Assembly: GCF_011758745.1 (NCBI RefSeq)
Contig: NZ_JAANOV010000001.1
Span: 1,674,001 to 1,738,000 of the forward strand
Length of the DNA: 64,000 nt
Reading direction: 5' to 3'
Origin: Amycolatopsis granulosa
GTDB lineage: Bacteria > Actinomycetota > Actinomycetes > Mycobacteriales > Pseudonocardiaceae
Shown: positions 35,528 through 44,952 of the stretch, piece by piece
How the letters are laid out: the number at the start of each line of letters is the position of its first letter
Numbering within the stretch: the first letter of the stretch is position 1
Position numbers and translations under genes: made by a program
The notes under the pieces: generated by a model
What the model saw: the letters and a program-made list of their open reading frames with translations, nothing else
What the model was told of the DNA's origin: nothing
The model's database searches: none

Positions 35528-36823
35528 TCAGGCAGTTTTCTCGCCGCGTTCGCTGCTGCGACGCCGGGACGGCTGACGCGACACGATCGTGGGATTGACG
35601 TTCTCCCGCACCGTCTGCTCGGTGATCACGACCTTGGCGACATCCGTGCGGCTCGGGATGTCGTACATCACCGGCTGCAGCACCTCTTCCATAATCGCGC
35701 GCAAGCCACGTGCACCGGTGCCGCGCAGCACGGCCTGGTCGGCGATGGCCTCGAGCGCGGTCTTGGTGAACTCGAGTTCGACGTTGTCCATCTCGAACAA
35801 CTTCTTGTACTGCTTCACCAGGGCGTTGCGCGGCTCGGTCAGGATCTGCACCAGCGAGTGCTTGTCCAGGTGCGTCACGTTCGCGACCACCGGCAGACGG
35901 CCGATGAACTCCGGGATCAGACCGAACTTGATCAAGTCCTCGGGCATGGTCTCGGAGAACACGTCGCTCTCCTCGATCTCGGACTTCGTGCGGATCTCGG
36001 CACCGAAACCCAGCCCGCGCTTGCCGACCCGCTCGTTGATGATCTTCTCCAGGCCCGCGAACGCGCCCGCCACGATGAACAACACGTTCGTGGTGTCGAT
36101 CTGGATGAACTCCTGGTGCGGGTGCTTGCGCCCGCCCTGCGGCGGCACCGAGGCCGTCGTGCCCTCCAGGATCTTCAGCAGCGCCTGCTGCACACCCTCA
36201 CCGGACACGTCCCGTGTGATCGACGGGTTCTCCGACTTGCGGGCGATCTTGTCGACCTCGTCGATGTAGATGATGCCCGTCTCAGCGCGCTTGACGTCGT
36301 AGTCGGCCGCCTGGATCAGCTTGAGGAGGATGTTCTCGACGTCCTCGCCGACGTACCCGGCCTCGGTGAGCGCCGTGGCGTCCGCGATCGCGAACGGCAC
36401 GTTCAGCATCTTCGCCAGGGTCTGCGCCAGGTAGGTCTTGCCGCACCCGGTGGGCCCGAGCAGCAGGATGTTCGACTTGGCGAGCTCGACCGGCTCGTCC
36501 TTGGCGTCCTTCGGACCGGACTTGTCCTCGGACTGGATGCGCTTGTAGTGGTTGTACACCGCCACGGCGAGCGTCCGCTTCGCGTCGCTCTGGCCGATGA
36601 TGTACTGGTCGAGGAACTCGTGGATGTCGAGCGGCTTCGGCAGCTCGTCGAGCTTGACGTCGCCGGCCTCGGCCAGCTCCTCCTCGATGATCTCGTTGCA
36701 CAGGTCGATGCACTCATCGCAGATGTAGACGCCAGGTCCGGCGATGAGCTTCTTCACCTGTTTCTGGCTCTTCCCGCAGAAAGAACACTTCAGCAGGTCC
36801 CCGCCGTCGCCGATCCGTGCCAT
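35528..36823 (-). CDS. clpX: ATP-dependent Clp protease ATPase ClpX
   Basis: ClpX unfolds tagged substrates and threads them into ClpP. The 431-residue protein has the N-terminal zinc domain ([13 protein letters not shown] then CDECIDLC), Walker [15 protein letters not shown], Walker [13 protein letters not shown], sensor and pore loops (GYVGEDVE) and the IGF-type ClpP-binding loop ([12 protein letters not shown] shows the LGF form). The ATG at 36823 gives the conserved [15 protein letters not shown] start. clpP2 and clpP1 lie upstream on the same strand. The 217-base gap between clpX and clpP2 holds GC-rich inverted repeats and probably a separate promoter. Confidence 0.98.
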   Translation of the reverse strand: MARIGDGGDLLKCSFCGKSQKQVKKLIAGPGVYICDECIDLCNEIIEEELAEAGDVKLDELPKPLDIHEFLDQYIIGQSDAKRTLAVAVYNHYKRIQSEDKSGPKDAKDEPVELAKSNILLLGPTGCGKTYLAQTLAKMLNVPFAIADATALTEAGYVGEDVENILLKLIQAADYDVKRAETGIIYIDEVDKIARKSENPSITRDVSGEGVQQALLKILEGTTASVPPQGGRKHPHQEFIQIDTTNVLFIVAGAFAGLEKIINERVGKRGLGFGAEIRTKSEIEESDVFSETMPEDLIKFGLIPEFIGRLPVVANVTHLDKHSLVQILTEPRNALVKQYKKLFEMDNVELEFTKTALEAIADQAVLRGTGARGLRAIMEEVLQPVMYDIPSRTDVAKVVITEQTVRENVNPTIVSRQPSRRRSSERGEKTA

Positions 36824-37040
36824 GACCGTTGACCTGTTCCCCTCCGGTGCGCCTGCCGGCACACCTGATCGTGTTCCTGCCCTCGCCGCCGAGCCAGCGG
36901 GAAAAACGTGGCCGCTGCCCTTAGACGGTACCCGCCCGGAGCGCCCCGCGGGAGGACCTGCGGGCGCCGGGCGCCCCGAGACCCTAAACCGGGGGCCGGG
37001 GCGCACCGGGTAGGACACGCACCGGCCCCGCGGGCAGGAT

Positions 37041-37670
37041 TCAGCCGATCTGCGACGCCTTGCGGTACGGCAGCACCTCGTCGATAATGCCGTACTCCTT
37101 GGCCTGCTCGGCAGTCAGGATCTTGTCGCGCTCGATGTCCGCGCGGACCTCTTCGGCGCTCTTGTTCGTGTGCTTGGCCAGCGTGGTCTCCATCAGACGG
37201 CGGACCCGCTGGATCTCGTTGGCCTGGATCTCCAGGTCCGAGACCTGCCCGTAGGTGCCCTCGGTGGCCGGCTGGTGGATCAGCACGCGGGCGTTGGGCA
37301 GCGCGAGCCGCTTGCCCTTCGTGCCGGCCGCCAGCAGGACCGCGGCCGCCGAGGCGGCCTGGCCCAGTGCGACGGTCTGGATGTCCGGCCGCACGAACTG
37401 CATCGTGTCGTAGATCGCCATCAGCGAGGTGAACGAGCCGCCCGGCGAGTTGATGTAGATCGTGATGTCGCGGTCCGGGTCCTCGTGCTCGAGGTGCAGC
37501 AGCTGGGCCATCACGTCGTTGGCCGACGCGTCGTCCACCTGCACGCCGAGGAAGATGACCCGCTCCTCGTACAGCTTGTTGTACGGGTTGGACTCCTTGA
37601 CGCCGTAGCTGGTGCGCTCCACGTACGACGGCAGGATGTACCGGGACTGCGGAAGCTGGAAGTTGTTCAT
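37041..37670 (-). CDS. clpP2: Clp protease proteolytic subunit ClpP2
   Basis: This is the second of the paired ClpP subunits. In actinobacteria ClpP1 and ClpP2 form a mixed tetradecamer. The 209-residue protein starts [20 protein letters not shown], the ClpP2-type N-terminus. The catalytic triad is Ser107 in GQAASAAA, His132 in IHQP and Asp182 in ERDKIL. The length is normal. It follows clpP1 after 26 bases, so both are cotranscribed. Confidence 0.96.
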   Translation of the reverse strand: MNNFQLPQSRYILPSYVERTSYGVKESNPYNKLYEERVIFLGVQVDDASANDVMAQLLHLEHEDPDRDITIYINSPGGSFTSLMAIYDTMQFVRPDIQTVALGQAASAAAVLLAAGTKGKRLALPNARVLIHQPATEGTYGQVSDLEIQANEIQRVRRLMETTLAKHTNKSAEEVRADIERDKILTAEQAKEYGIIDEVLPYRKASQIG

Positions 37671-37696
37671 GAGAGCTTTCTCCTCGTCAGGCCCGG

Positions 37697-38311
37697 TCAG
37701 CGGCTGCCGTTGCTGGACGGGAGCTGGTTCTCCCGGGTGAGGACGTGGTCGACGAAGCCGTACTCCCGCGCCTCCTCGGCGGTGAACCAGCGGTCCCGGT
37801 CGCCGTCGGCGATGATCTGCTCGACCGTCTGGCCGGTCTGCTCGGCGGTGATCCGCGCCAGCTCCTGCTTCCACTTGCCGAAGACCTCGGCCTGGATCGC
37901 GATGTCGGACGCGGTACCGCCGACACCGGCCGACGGCTGGTGCATCAGGATGCGCGCGTGCGGGAGCGAGTAGCGCTTGCCGGGAGCACCCGAGGACAGC
38001 AGGAACTGCCCCATCGAGGCGGCCAGGCCCATCGCGTAGGTCGCCACGTCCGGCTCGATGAGCTGCATCGTGTCGTAGATGGCGAAACCGGCCGTCACCG
38101 AGCCGCCGGGCGAGTTGATGTAGAAGCGGATGTCGGACTCGGAGTCCTCCGCGGACAGCAGCAGGAGCTGCGCGGTGATCCGGTTCGCCACCTCGTCGTT
38201 GACCTCGGAGCCGAGGACGACGATGCGCTCCTGGAGCAGCCGCTCGTACACCGAGTCGGTCAGATTGAGGCCCGCGGTCGAGCTGCGTGCCTCTGCCTTG
38301 TGCTGCGTCAC
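37697..38311 (-). CDS. clpP1: Clp protease proteolytic subunit ClpP1
   Basis: This is the first ClpP subunit, about 204 residues. It contains [21 protein letters not shown], the ClpP1-type N-terminus, and [18 protein letters not shown]. The catalytic Ser is in [10 protein letters not shown], His in MHQPSAG and Asp in [12 protein letters not shown] chose the GTG at 38311 because AAAAGG lies about seven bases before it; a GTG at 38329 would add six residues. ClpP1 and ClpP2 together with ClpX form the protease. The promoter lies in the 120 bases between it and tig. Confidence 0.95.
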   Translation of the reverse strand: MTQHKAEARSSTAGLNLTDSVYERLLQERIVVLGSEVNDEVANRITAQLLLLSAEDSESDIRFYINSPGGSVTAGFAIYDTMQLIEPDVATYAMGLAASMGQFLLSSGAPGKRYSLPHARILMHQPSAGVGGTASDIAIQAEVFGKWKQELARITAEQTGQTVEQIIADGDRDRWFTAEEAREYGFVDHVLTRENQLPSSNGSR

Positions 38312-38399
38312 GTCTGCCTGCCTTTTCACCGCTGTGGCTCTCCGCCAGGAGATCCACTGTGCACTGTCGAAGATGCTGAGATCTTGTAATCGACCCTAA

Positions 38400-38441
38400 C
38401 GAACTCGGGCGGCCCGGCATGCCCGGTACCGCCCAAGTTCG
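38400..38441 (-). terminator. Terminator after tig
   Basis: CGAACTCGGGCGG (38400-38412) pairs with CCGCCCAAGTTCG (38429-38441), 13 bp with one mismatch, followed on the minus strand by TTAGGG. It starts ten bases beyond the tig stop and separates tig from clpP1-clpP2. Confidence 0.7.
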
Positions 38442-38450
38442 CTGACAGCT

Positions 38451-39839
38451 TTATTTCTCGGAAGCAGCCGCGGGTTCCTCGGTGACCTCGGTCTCAGTGG
38501 CGGCCGCGGTGGCCTCCTCCTCCTCGCCGAAGAGGTCGCTCAGGTCGAGCTCGGCGCCGGAGGCGTCGGTGACCGTCGCCTTGCGCACGACCGAGGCCAG
38601 CGCCTTGCCGCGGCGCACGTCGGCGAAGATCGCGGACAGCTGGCCGGACTGCTGGGCGCGCTGCACGTACTCGTCCGGGCTGATGCCGAAGCGCTGGGCC
38701 TGGTAGATGATCCGCTCGGTCAGCTCGGCGTCACCCACCTGGACCTGCTCGGCGTCGGCGACGCTGTCCAGCAGCAGCTGGGTGCGCACCGCCTTCTCGG
38801 CCTCGGTCCGCAGCTCGGCGTGGAACTCCTCGAGGGTCTTGCCCTGGGTCTCCAGCACCTTCGCGAGGTTCTCCTCGCTGTGGTCCAGGTCGTGGATCGC
38901 GTCGTGCTTGCGGTTCTCGACCTCGGCCTCGAGGACCTTCTCCGGCAGCGGGACCTCGACCGACTCCAGCAGCTCGTCCAGGATCTTGTCCCGGGCCTGC
39001 ACGCCCTGCTGGACCTTCTTCATCTTGGCCAGGCGCTCGCGCAGGTCGGCCTTGAGCTCGTCGATGGTGTCGAACTCGCTCGCCAGCTGGGCGAACTCGT
39101 CGTCGGCCTCGGGGAGCTCGCGCTCCTTGACGCTCTGCACCGTCACCGACACCTCGGCGTCGCGGCCCGCGTGCTCACCGGCCACCAGCTTGGTGGTGAA
39201 GGTCTTCGTCTCGCCCTCGCTGGCACCGATGATGGCCTCGTCGATGCCGTCCACCAGCTGGCCCGAGCCGATCTCGTAGGACAGGCCGGTGGTGGCGGCC
39301 TCCTCGACCTCCTTGCCGTCGACCGTCGCGGACAGGTCGATCGACACGAAGTCGCCGTCCTGGGCGGGACGCTCGGCGCTCTTGAGGGTGCCGAAGCGGG
39401 CGCGCAGGTTGTCCAGCTCGGCGTCCACCTCCTCGTCGGTCACCTCGACGTCGTCGACGCTGACCGACAGCCCGTCGAAGTCCGGCAGGGTGATCTCCGG
39501 GCGGATGTCGACCTCCGCGGTGAACTCCAGCACCTCACGGTCCTCGAGCTTGGTCACCTCGAAGTCGGGCTGGCCGAGGGTGCGCACCTCGCCGGCGCGG
39601 ACGGCCTCCAGGTACTTCGCCGGGATGGCCTCGTTGACGACCTCATCGAGCACCGGCGCGCGGCCGATCCGGCTCTCCAGGACGCGAGCGGGCACCTTGC
39701 CGGGGCGGAAGCCCGGGATGCGCACCTGCTGGGCGATCTTGGAGTAGGCGCGGTCGAAGTTCGGTTTGAGTTCGTCGAACGGCACCTCGACATTGATCTT
39801 GACTCGCGTCGGGCTGAGCTGCTCGACGGTGCTCTTCAA
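38451..39839 (-). CDS. tig: Trigger factor
   Basis: Trigger factor is the ribosome-bound chaperone and peptidyl-prolyl isomerase. The 462-residue protein has the ribosome-binding signature [17 protein letters not shown] in the N-terminal domain, the FKBP-like middle domain ([14 protein letters not shown]) and the long C-terminal chaperone helices. It ends in an acidic Glu/Ala-rich tail. The start is a TTG at 39839 ([15 protein letters not shown]) with GAGGAG about seven bases upstream; no ATG or GTG fits, and the upstream open frame is not family-like. It lies upstream of clpP1-clpP2-clpX as in other actinobacteria. Confidence 0.97.
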   Translation of the reverse strand: MKSTVEQLSPTRVKINVEVPFDELKPNFDRAYSKIAQQVRIPGFRPGKVPARVLESRIGRAPVLDEVVNEAIPAKYLEAVRAGEVRTLGQPDFEVTKLEDREVLEFTAEVDIRPEITLPDFDGLSVSVDDVEVTDEEVDAELDNLRARFGTLKSAERPAQDGDFVSIDLSATVDGKEVEEAATTGLSYEIGSGQLVDGIDEAIIGASEGETKTFTTKLVAGEHAGRDAEVSVTVQSVKERELPEADDEFAQLASEFDTIDELKADLRERLAKMKKVQQGVQARDKILDELLESVEVPLPEKVLEAEVENRKHDAIHDLDHSEENLAKVLETQGKTLEEFHAELRTEAEKAVRTQLLLDSVADAEQVQVGDAELTERIIYQAQRFGISPDEYVQRAQQSGQLSAIFADVRRGKALASVVRKATVTDASGAELDLSDLFGEEEEATAAATETEVTEEPAAASEK

Positions 39840-39858
39840 CGTGTTCTCCTCGAGCCGT

Positions 39859-39873
39859 GAAAACCTGGTTTTC
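39859..39873. repeat. AT-rich palindrome in tig leader
   Basis: GAAAACC (39859-39865) and GGTTTTC (39867-39873) are perfect inverted arms around a single base, within the predicted tig 5' leader, about 20 bases upstream of the TTG. Confidence 0.6.
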
Positions 39874-39915
39874 GGGTGGTAGCCGACAAGCGGGCACGGC
39901 GGTGCCCAAAGGCCG

Positions 39916-39921
39916 AGTCTA
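39916..39921 (-). promoter_or_regulatory. Candidate -10 of tig
   Basis: The minus strand reads TAGACT, about 75 bases before the start codon. The -35 is not clear. Confidence 0.4.
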
Positions 39922-39990
39922 GGCCAGCGACTTGACAGCACCGGCCCGGCCCTGCTTGCCACGCGGCGCGGCCGCGGCGGGGACTCTCCG

Positions 39991-40019
39991 TTTACATTCT
40001 CCCACGCATTGTCTACCGT
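39991..40019 (+). promoter_or_regulatory. Promoter of desaturase-reductase gene
   Basis: -35 TTTACA (39991-39996), a 17-bp spacer and -10 TACCGT (40014-40019). It is divergent from the tig promoter. Confidence 0.5.
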
Positions 40020-40066
40020 CGTGATCCGCAGTCCCGCAGTCCCGCCGTCCCCAGGAGCGCCGGTCC

Positions 40067-41608
40067 GTGACAGCCGATGCCCAGGTCCAGGGTCGTTCCC
40101 CGGAACTGGCGGAGACCCCGACGCGGCTGCCGGCGATCGTCGTGCCGACCATCGCACTGCTGGTGGGCGGGCTCGGCGTGTGGGGGTGCGCGCTCTGGCT
40201 CGCGCTGGTCGTGCACGCACCGGCCGCGGTGACGATCCCCCTGCACACGGTGGCGGTGCTCGCCCTGTTCACCGTCCTGCACGAGGCCGCGCACCACGCG
40301 GCGGGCGGTCTGACCTGGGTGAACGGGGCGCTGGGGCGGGTGGCGCTGCCGTTCGTGTCGCCCTTCGGCGGCTTCCCCGCGGCCCGCTACGTGCACCTGG
40401 CCCAGCACCGCTCCGGCTCACCGGCGCACCTCACGCCGTGGAACACGCGCGGGCCGGCGTGGACGCTGCCGCTGCGCTGGGCCAGCGTCGACCTCTGGCA
40501 CGTGTGGCGCTACCTCAGCACAGCCCGGCGGCCGACCGCGGAGAGCGCCGAGATGCTCGGCATGCTAGTGTTCCTGCCGTGCGTGCTCGCCGCGGTGATC
40601 GGGACCGGGCACGGGCAGGAACTGGCCGTGGTGTACCTGGTGCCGCAGCGGCTCGCGCTCGCGCTGGCTTCGTGGTGCCACGACTGGCGGCCCCGCCGGC
40701 GGCCGAGCGGCTACCACCGGGTGCACGCGGAGCGGCCCGGACGGCCGTTGTTCCACCACGCCCCCACGATCCCGTCGCCGCGCGCGCCCGAGCCGGACCC
40801 GCCCGCGCCGCCGACATTCCACCCGCTGACCGTCACCGGGGTGCAGTGGCTCACCGGCGAGGCGATCGCGGTGACGCTCGCGGTGCCGCCCGGGCTGCGC
40901 GAGGTGTTCCGGTTCACGCCCGGACAGCACCTGGTGCTGCGGGCCGAGATCGACGGTGAACCGGTGGACCGCGGTTACGCGATCTGCGCCTGTCCCGCCG
41001 AACCGGAGCTGCGGGTGGCGATCAAGCGGGTGCCCGGCGGCCGGTTCTCCGAGCGGGCGATGGGGTTGCGGCCCGGCGAGAAGATCCTGGCCCGGCCGCC
41101 GTCGGGGACCTTCACCCTGCGGGCCGCGCCACGGCACCTGGTGGCCGTCGCCGCCGGGTCCGGCATCGCGCCGGTGCTGCCGGTCGTGGTGCACCTGCTC
41201 GGAACCTCGCCACGCAGCCGGGTGACGTTGCTGTACGTGAACCGATCGGGGGACGACACCCTGTTCGCCGCGGAGCTGTCCGAGTACGCGCGCCGCTTCG
41301 AGGGGCGGCTGCGGGTGACGCACTACCGCACCGACGAGCGCGACCCGTGGCTGCGGCACTCGCGCGGCGCCCGACCGTTCGAGAGCATCGGGCAGGCGCT
41401 GGCGATCTCCTACGAACGGTACGTGCGGGGCGGTCTGGACGCCGGGCGCATCCGCGACCTGCTGGAGGCCCGGTTGCACCCGGCGAAGGTGGACGAGTGG
41501 CTGGTGTGCGCGCCGCCCACGGTCTCCGGTCCGGTGCGCGAGGCGCTGGCGGCGCACGGGGTGCCCGCCGCCGCCGTCCACGTCGAACACTTCCACCGGC
41601 CGGCCTAG
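40067..41608 (+). CDS. Desaturase-FNR oxidoreductase fusion
   Basis: This 513-residue two-domain protein has an N-terminal half (to about 235) that is a membrane domain with di-iron-type His boxes: HEAAHH at 72-77, HLAQHR at 110-115 and YHRVHAE at 216-222, between hydrophobic segments. This is the fatty-acid-desaturase/carotene-hydroxylase pattern. The C-terminal half (about 250-513) is a ferredoxin-NADP-reductase-like flavin module: FTPGQHL at 284-290, RGYAICACP at 302-310 at the FAD site, GSGIAPV at 364-370 for NAD(P), and a C-terminal aromatic near 509. The 2Fe-2S domain found in PaaE-type reductases is absent. GTG start, with AGGAG ten bases upstream. The substrate is unknown. Confidence 0.75.
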   Translation: MTADAQVQGRSPELAETPTRLPAIVVPTIALLVGGLGVWGCALWLALVVHAPAAVTIPLHTVAVLALFTVLHEAAHHAAGGLTWVNGALGRVALPFVSPFGGFPAARYVHLAQHRSGSPAHLTPWNTRGPAWTLPLRWASVDLWHVWRYLSTARRPTAESAEMLGMLVFLPCVLAAVIGTGHGQELAVVYLVPQRLALALASWCHDWRPRRRPSGYHRVHAERPGRPLFHHAPTIPSPRAPEPDPPAPPTFHPLTVTGVQWLTGEAIAVTLAVPPGLREVFRFTPGQHLVLRAEIDGEPVDRGYAICACPAEPELRVAIKRVPGGRFSERAMGLRPGEKILARPPSGTFTLRAAPRHLVAVAAGSGIAPVLPVVVHLLGTSPRSRVTLLYVNRSGDDTLFAAELSEYARRFEGRLRVTHYRTDERDPWLRHSRGARPFESIGQALAISYERYVRGGLDAGRIRDLLEARLHPAKVDEWLVCAPPTVSGPVREALAAHGVPAAAVHVEHFHRPA

Positions 41609-41689
41609 CCGCGCGGCACGGACCCGATCAGCACCGGGTGGTGCCGGTGCGCGGCTGGAACACCGGCTCCCGGCCACCGCGATCGGCCT

Positions 41690-41711
41690 GGTGACCCCGG
41701 CGGGGGTCACC
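41690..41711. terminator. Bidirectional terminator
   Basis: GGTGACCCC (41690-41698) and GGGGTCACC (41703-41711) form a perfect 9-bp stem with a four-base loop between two convergent genes. Confidence 0.75.
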
Positions 41712-41715
41712 GTCC

Positions 41716-42600
41716 CTAGTGGCCGGCTCCGGCCAGCTCGTGCTCCAGCAGCCACGCACACAGGCCGATGCCGGCGGTGCAGCCCGCACCCGCCGCGGCG
41801 ACGACCTGGGCGCGCGGGCTGACGACGTTCCCGGCCGCCCAGAGCCCGGGGACGGACGTGGCGCCGCGGGCGTCCACGGCGACGAGCCCGGTACCCGGGT
41901 CCCGGGTCGCGCCCAGTGCGGTCAGGATCGCGTCGCGCGGCACCGGGGTGGGCGCCACGAAGATCGCGTCACACGGGATGGTCTCGCCGTTGTCGAGTTC
42001 GACGTCCCCCGTCGCGCGGGTGACGCGGGCGTCGACCACGCGCACGCCGTACGCGGTGAGCCGCTGCCGCTCGGCGTCACCGAGTTCGGCGCCGCAGAGC
42101 GTCACCGAGGAGCTCTGCCGGCGCAGCAGCCCGGCGACGTGCGCGTTGCCGATCACCACGATGGCCTGGTCGCGCACCTCGTAGCCGTGGCAGTGCGGGC
42201 AGTGGTGCACGTCGCGCCCCCACCGCTGCGCCAGCCCCGGGATGTCCGGCAGCTCGTCGGTCAGGCCGGTCGCGACCAGCACCGACCGGGCACGCAGCAC
42301 CCGGTCGTCGCCCAGGCGGAGCTCGAACGTGCCGTCCGCGGCCCGGTGCGCCCGCACCACCGAGGCGTGCTCGAGGAAGCCGCCGTAGCGGGCGAACTCC
42401 TCCTGCCCGGTCGCGAGGAACTCCTTGGGCGCCATGCCGTCCCGGGTGAGGTAGCCGTGCATGTGCGCGGCCGGCCCGTTGCGCGGGTCGCCCGAGTCCA
42501 CCACAAGGGTGGCGAACCGCGCCCGCGCGAGTGCCACACCCGCCGACAGGCCGGCGGCCCCACCGCCCACGATCACGCTGTCCCACAGTGTTGTCTCCAT
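41716..42600 (-). CDS. NAD(P)/FAD-dependent oxidoreductase, thioredoxin-reductase-like
   Basis: This 294-residue flavoprotein contains the FAD dinucleotide motif VIVGGGAAGLSAGVALARA, a central CPHCHGYEVRD segment and the NAD(P) motif IVVIGNAHVAGL. The C-terminal FAD motif is GLWAAGNVV. CPHC is the redox-Cys position of thioredoxin reductase-like enzymes, though CxxC alone does not show the substrate. The ATG at 42600 gives METTLWDSVIVGGG. It is divergent from an XRE-cupin regulator, a common actinobacterial pair. The likely role is a redox or detoxification reaction on an unknown substrate. Confidence 0.82.
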   Translation of the reverse strand: METTLWDSVIVGGGAAGLSAGVALARARFATLVVDSGDPRNGPAAHMHGYLTRDGMAPKEFLATGQEEFARYGGFLEHASVVRAHRAADGTFELRLGDDRVLRARSVLVATGLTDELPDIPGLAQRWGRDVHHCPHCHGYEVRDQAIVVIGNAHVAGLLRRQSSSVTLCGAELGDAERQRLTAYGVRVVDARVTRATGDVELDNGETIPCDAIFVAPTPVPRDAILTALGATRDPGTGLVAVDARGATSVPGLWAAGNVVSPRAQVVAAAGAGCTAGIGLCAWLLEHELAGAGH

Positions 42601-42677
42601 ACCCGCACCATCCGCGCGCCGGCACGGTTCTGACAAACAACGTTGCCGAAACCGGGACGAATTGCTTTCCTGTGCGG

Positions 42678-43256
42678 GTGGACGCAGAACCAACGGTGGG
42701 TGCCGTGATCGAGCAGATCGGCCCCCGGCTGCGGCGCGCGCGGGAACGGAAGAGCGTCAGCCTGGCCGAGCTGGCGCGCCGCACCGGCATTTCGACCAGC
42801 ACGTTGTCGCGGCTGGAGTCCGGTCAGCGGAAGCCGGGACTGGAACTGCTGCTGCCGATCACCGCCGCGCTGGGCATCCCGCTCGACGAGATCGTGGCCG
42901 CGCCGCGCATCGTCGACCCGCGAGTACCGCAGGAACCGACGCGCAAGGACGGGCGGGTGGTGGTCCCGCTGTCCCGGCACCAGGGCGAGCCGCGTGCGTA
43001 CAAGCTGATCATCCCCGCGCACGACGAGGAGCCGCACCTGCGGGCCCACGCCGGTTACGAGTGGGTCTACGTGCTGCGCGGGCGGCTGCGCGTCCGGCTC
43101 GGCGAGCACGACTTCGTGATGGGCGCGGGCGAGGCCGCCGAGTTCGACTGCCAGATCCCGCACTGGTTCGGCGCGGCGGGCCGGGGCGCGGTCGAGGTGC
43201 TCAGCCTGTTCGGCAAACAGGGTGAACGCATCCACCTCCGCACCGCGCGGCGCTGA
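42678..43256 (+). CDS. XRE-family regulator with cupin domain
   Basis: This regulator of about 192 residues has an N-terminal HTH (ARERKSVSLAELARRTGIST, then STLSRLESGQRKPGLELLLPI). A C-terminal cupin follows, with AHDEEPHLRAHAGYEWVYVLRG and a second motif near FDCQIPHWFG. Such regulators bind a small ligand in the cupin. The GTG at 42678 lies six bases past TTTCCT, so it is probably leaderless; GTG at 42672 is an alternative. It is divergent from the flavin oxidoreductase, its likely target. CAACGTTG (42638-42645) between them is a possible half-site. Confidence 0.82.
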   Translation: MDAEPTVGAVIEQIGPRLRRARERKSVSLAELARRTGISTSTLSRLESGQRKPGLELLLPITAALGIPLDEIVAAPRIVDPRVPQEPTRKDGRVVVPLSRHQGEPRAYKLIIPAHDEEPHLRAHAGYEWVYVLRGRLRVRLGEHDFVMGAGEAAEFDCQIPHWFGAAGRGAVEVLSLFGKQGERIHLRTARR

Positions 43257-43374
43257 GCCGGCGCACCTCCGGTCAGCGGCGCGGCCGCCCGCGTCGCGCG
43301 GGTCGCGGAGGTCCGATGTGGACCGTGCCGGCCCGGAACCGGACGCGGCGGACCGGGTGCCGTGCCACGGTGGA

Positions 43375-43418
43375 CACAGCTCGTGCACAGCGGCCGCACA
43401 ACGACCGCACACGATCCG
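43375..43418 (+). promoter_or_regulatory. Four 11-bp direct repeats before kinase gene
   Basis: CACAGCTCGTG (43375), CACAGCGGCCG (43386), CACAACGACCG (43397) and CACACGATCCG (43408) follow one another without gaps. An exact 11-bp period is the hallmark of OmpR-type response-regulator binding sites. The block ends 17 bases before the kinase ATG, over the expected -35. Confidence 0.65.
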
Positions 43419-43434
43419 GACGGATCGTCGTGAC

Positions 43435-44952
43435 ATGACCCCGCGCCACCCTGCCCACCGGCGGGGACCACGGCGCGCCCGGCCGCTGCGCACGAGGCTG
43501 ATCGCGGCGCTCGTCGCGCTGCCGGCCGTGGTGTGCCTGGTGGTCGGGGTGATCAGCGAGTTCGCGCTGAGCAGGTTCCTCACCCAGCAGGTCGACGCGC
43601 AGGTGCGCGACGCGGTCGAGCGGACCCGGCACCTCGACGATCCCCGGGACGGTGACCCGCTGCGCCTCCCGGGTACCGCCACCGGCACGCTCTACGCGCG
43701 GCTGTCCGGCGGCCAGGTCCGCGAAGCCGCCACGCTCGGCCAGGTACCGGGCTCCCCGGAGAACGAGGCCCGGGCGCTGCCGGCCGCCGACGCGGCGGTG
43801 CTGCCGACCGTCCCGGTGGACGGGCACCCGCACACGATCTCGCTGTCCGGCGGCGACTACCGGGTGAGCGCCACCGTCGACGGCGGCACGGTGCTGATCG
43901 TCGGCCTGCCGATGCACCAGGCCGAGGAGACGCTGGTGACCGTCGGCGTCAGCCTCGGCGCGGTGGCCGCGGTCGCCGTGCTCGGCGCGGGGTTGCTGGG
44001 CGCGGTGGTGGTGCGCCGCACCCTGCGCCCGCTCGACCGCGTGGCCGCCGCGGCGGCGCAGGTCACCGAGCTGCCGCTGGACCGCCGGGACGTCGCCCTG
44101 CCGGTGCGGGTCCCGCTGACCGGCACCGACCCGGCCACCGAGGTCGGCCAGGTCGGGCACGCGCTCAACCAGATGCTCGTGCACATCGACCACGCGCTGG
44201 ACGCGCGCGCCAACAGCGAGCGGCGGGTGCGCCAGTTCGTCGCCGACGCCAGCCACGAGCTACGGACGCCACTGGCCGCGATCCGCGGCTACGCCGAGCT
44301 GACGCGGCGGAGCAACGGCCGGGTGCCGCCGGAGATCGCGCACGCGATGCGCCAGGTCGAGTCCGCGGCGGACCGGATGACAGCACTGGTCGACGACCTG
44401 CTGCTGCTCGCCCGCCTGGACGCCGGCCGGCCGCTGGAGACCGCCGAGGTCGACCTGACCCGGCTGGCGGCGGACGCGGTGGGCGACGCCCAGATCGCCG
44501 GGCCGCGGCACCGGTGGCGGCTCGACCTGCCGCCGGACCCGGTCGTGGTCACCGGCGACGCCCAGCGGCTGCGCCAGGTGCTGGCCAACCTGCTCGCGGG
44601 CGGCCGCACCCACACCCCGCCCGGCACGACCGTGACCACCCGGCTGGTGGCGCTCGCCGGTGACGCCGTGGCCGTGCTGACCGTCACCGACGACGGTCCC
44701 GGCATCCCGGCCGACCTGCTGCCGCACGTGTTCGAACGCTTCGCGCGTGGGGAGGCGTCCCGGTCCAACCCGGGCGGGAGCACCGGTCTCGGCATGGCGA
44801 TCGTCGCCGCCGTCGTGCACGCCCACCACGGCACGGTCGAGGTGCGCAGCAGGCCCGGCCGCACCGAGTTCGAGGTGCGCCTGCCGCGCACAGGGTCCGC
44901 ACAGCACCACCACAACGACGGCCAAGCTCGCCCGGTCAAGGTGAGCTCATGA
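43435..44952 (+). CDS. Membrane sensor histidine kinase, orphan
   Basis: This 505-residue kinase has TM1 at about 22-45 and an extracytoplasmic sensor to about 165. TM2 lies near 166-193 and is followed by a HAMP domain (RTLRPLDRVAAAAAQV). HisKA contains the phospho-acceptor His274 in DASHELRTPLAAIRGY. The ATPase domain has G1 DDGPGIP, an F-box FERFARGE and G2 GSTGLGMAIV. The N-box reads NLLAGGRTHTPPG from 385, so the Asn that normally follows NLL-x and binds magnesium is Gly389. No response regulator is adjacent. It overlaps the glycosyltransferase gene by four bases. The ATG at 43435 is short of a ribosome-binding site and may be leaderless. Confidence 0.85.
   Translation: MTPRHPAHRRGPRRARPLRTRLIAALVALPAVVCLVVGVISEFALSRFLTQQVDAQVRDAVERTRHLDDPRDGDPLRLPGTATGTLYARLSGGQVREAATLGQVPGSPENEARALPAADAAVLPTVPVDGHPHTISLSGGDYRVSATVDGGTVLIVGLPMHQAEETLVTVGVSLGAVAAVAVLGAGLLGAVVVRRTLRPLDRVAAAAAQVTELPLDRRDVALPVRVPLTGTDPATEVGQVGHALNQMLVHIDHALDARANSERRVRQFVADASHELRTPLAAIRGYAELTRRSNGRVPPEIAHAMRQVESAADRMTALVDDLLLLARLDAGRPLETAEVDLTRLAADAVGDAQIAGPRHRWRLDLPPDPVVVTGDAQRLRQVLANLLAGGRTHTPPGTTVTTRLVALAGDAVAVLTVTDDGPGIPADLLPHVFERFARGEASRSNPGGSTGLGMAIVAAVVHAHHGTVEVRSRPGRTEFEVRLPRTGSAQHHHNDGQARPVKVSS

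Noticed and set aside
36824..37040. Small gene between clpX and clpP2
   Set aside because: Only GC-rich inverted repeats and no supported frame. It is probably the clpX promoter and the clpP2 terminator.
39840..39990. HspR (HAIR) or CIRCE heat-shock element before tig
   Set aside because: Neither CTTGAGT-N7-ACTCAAG nor the CIRCE inverted repeat is present; only the GAAAACC palindrome is.
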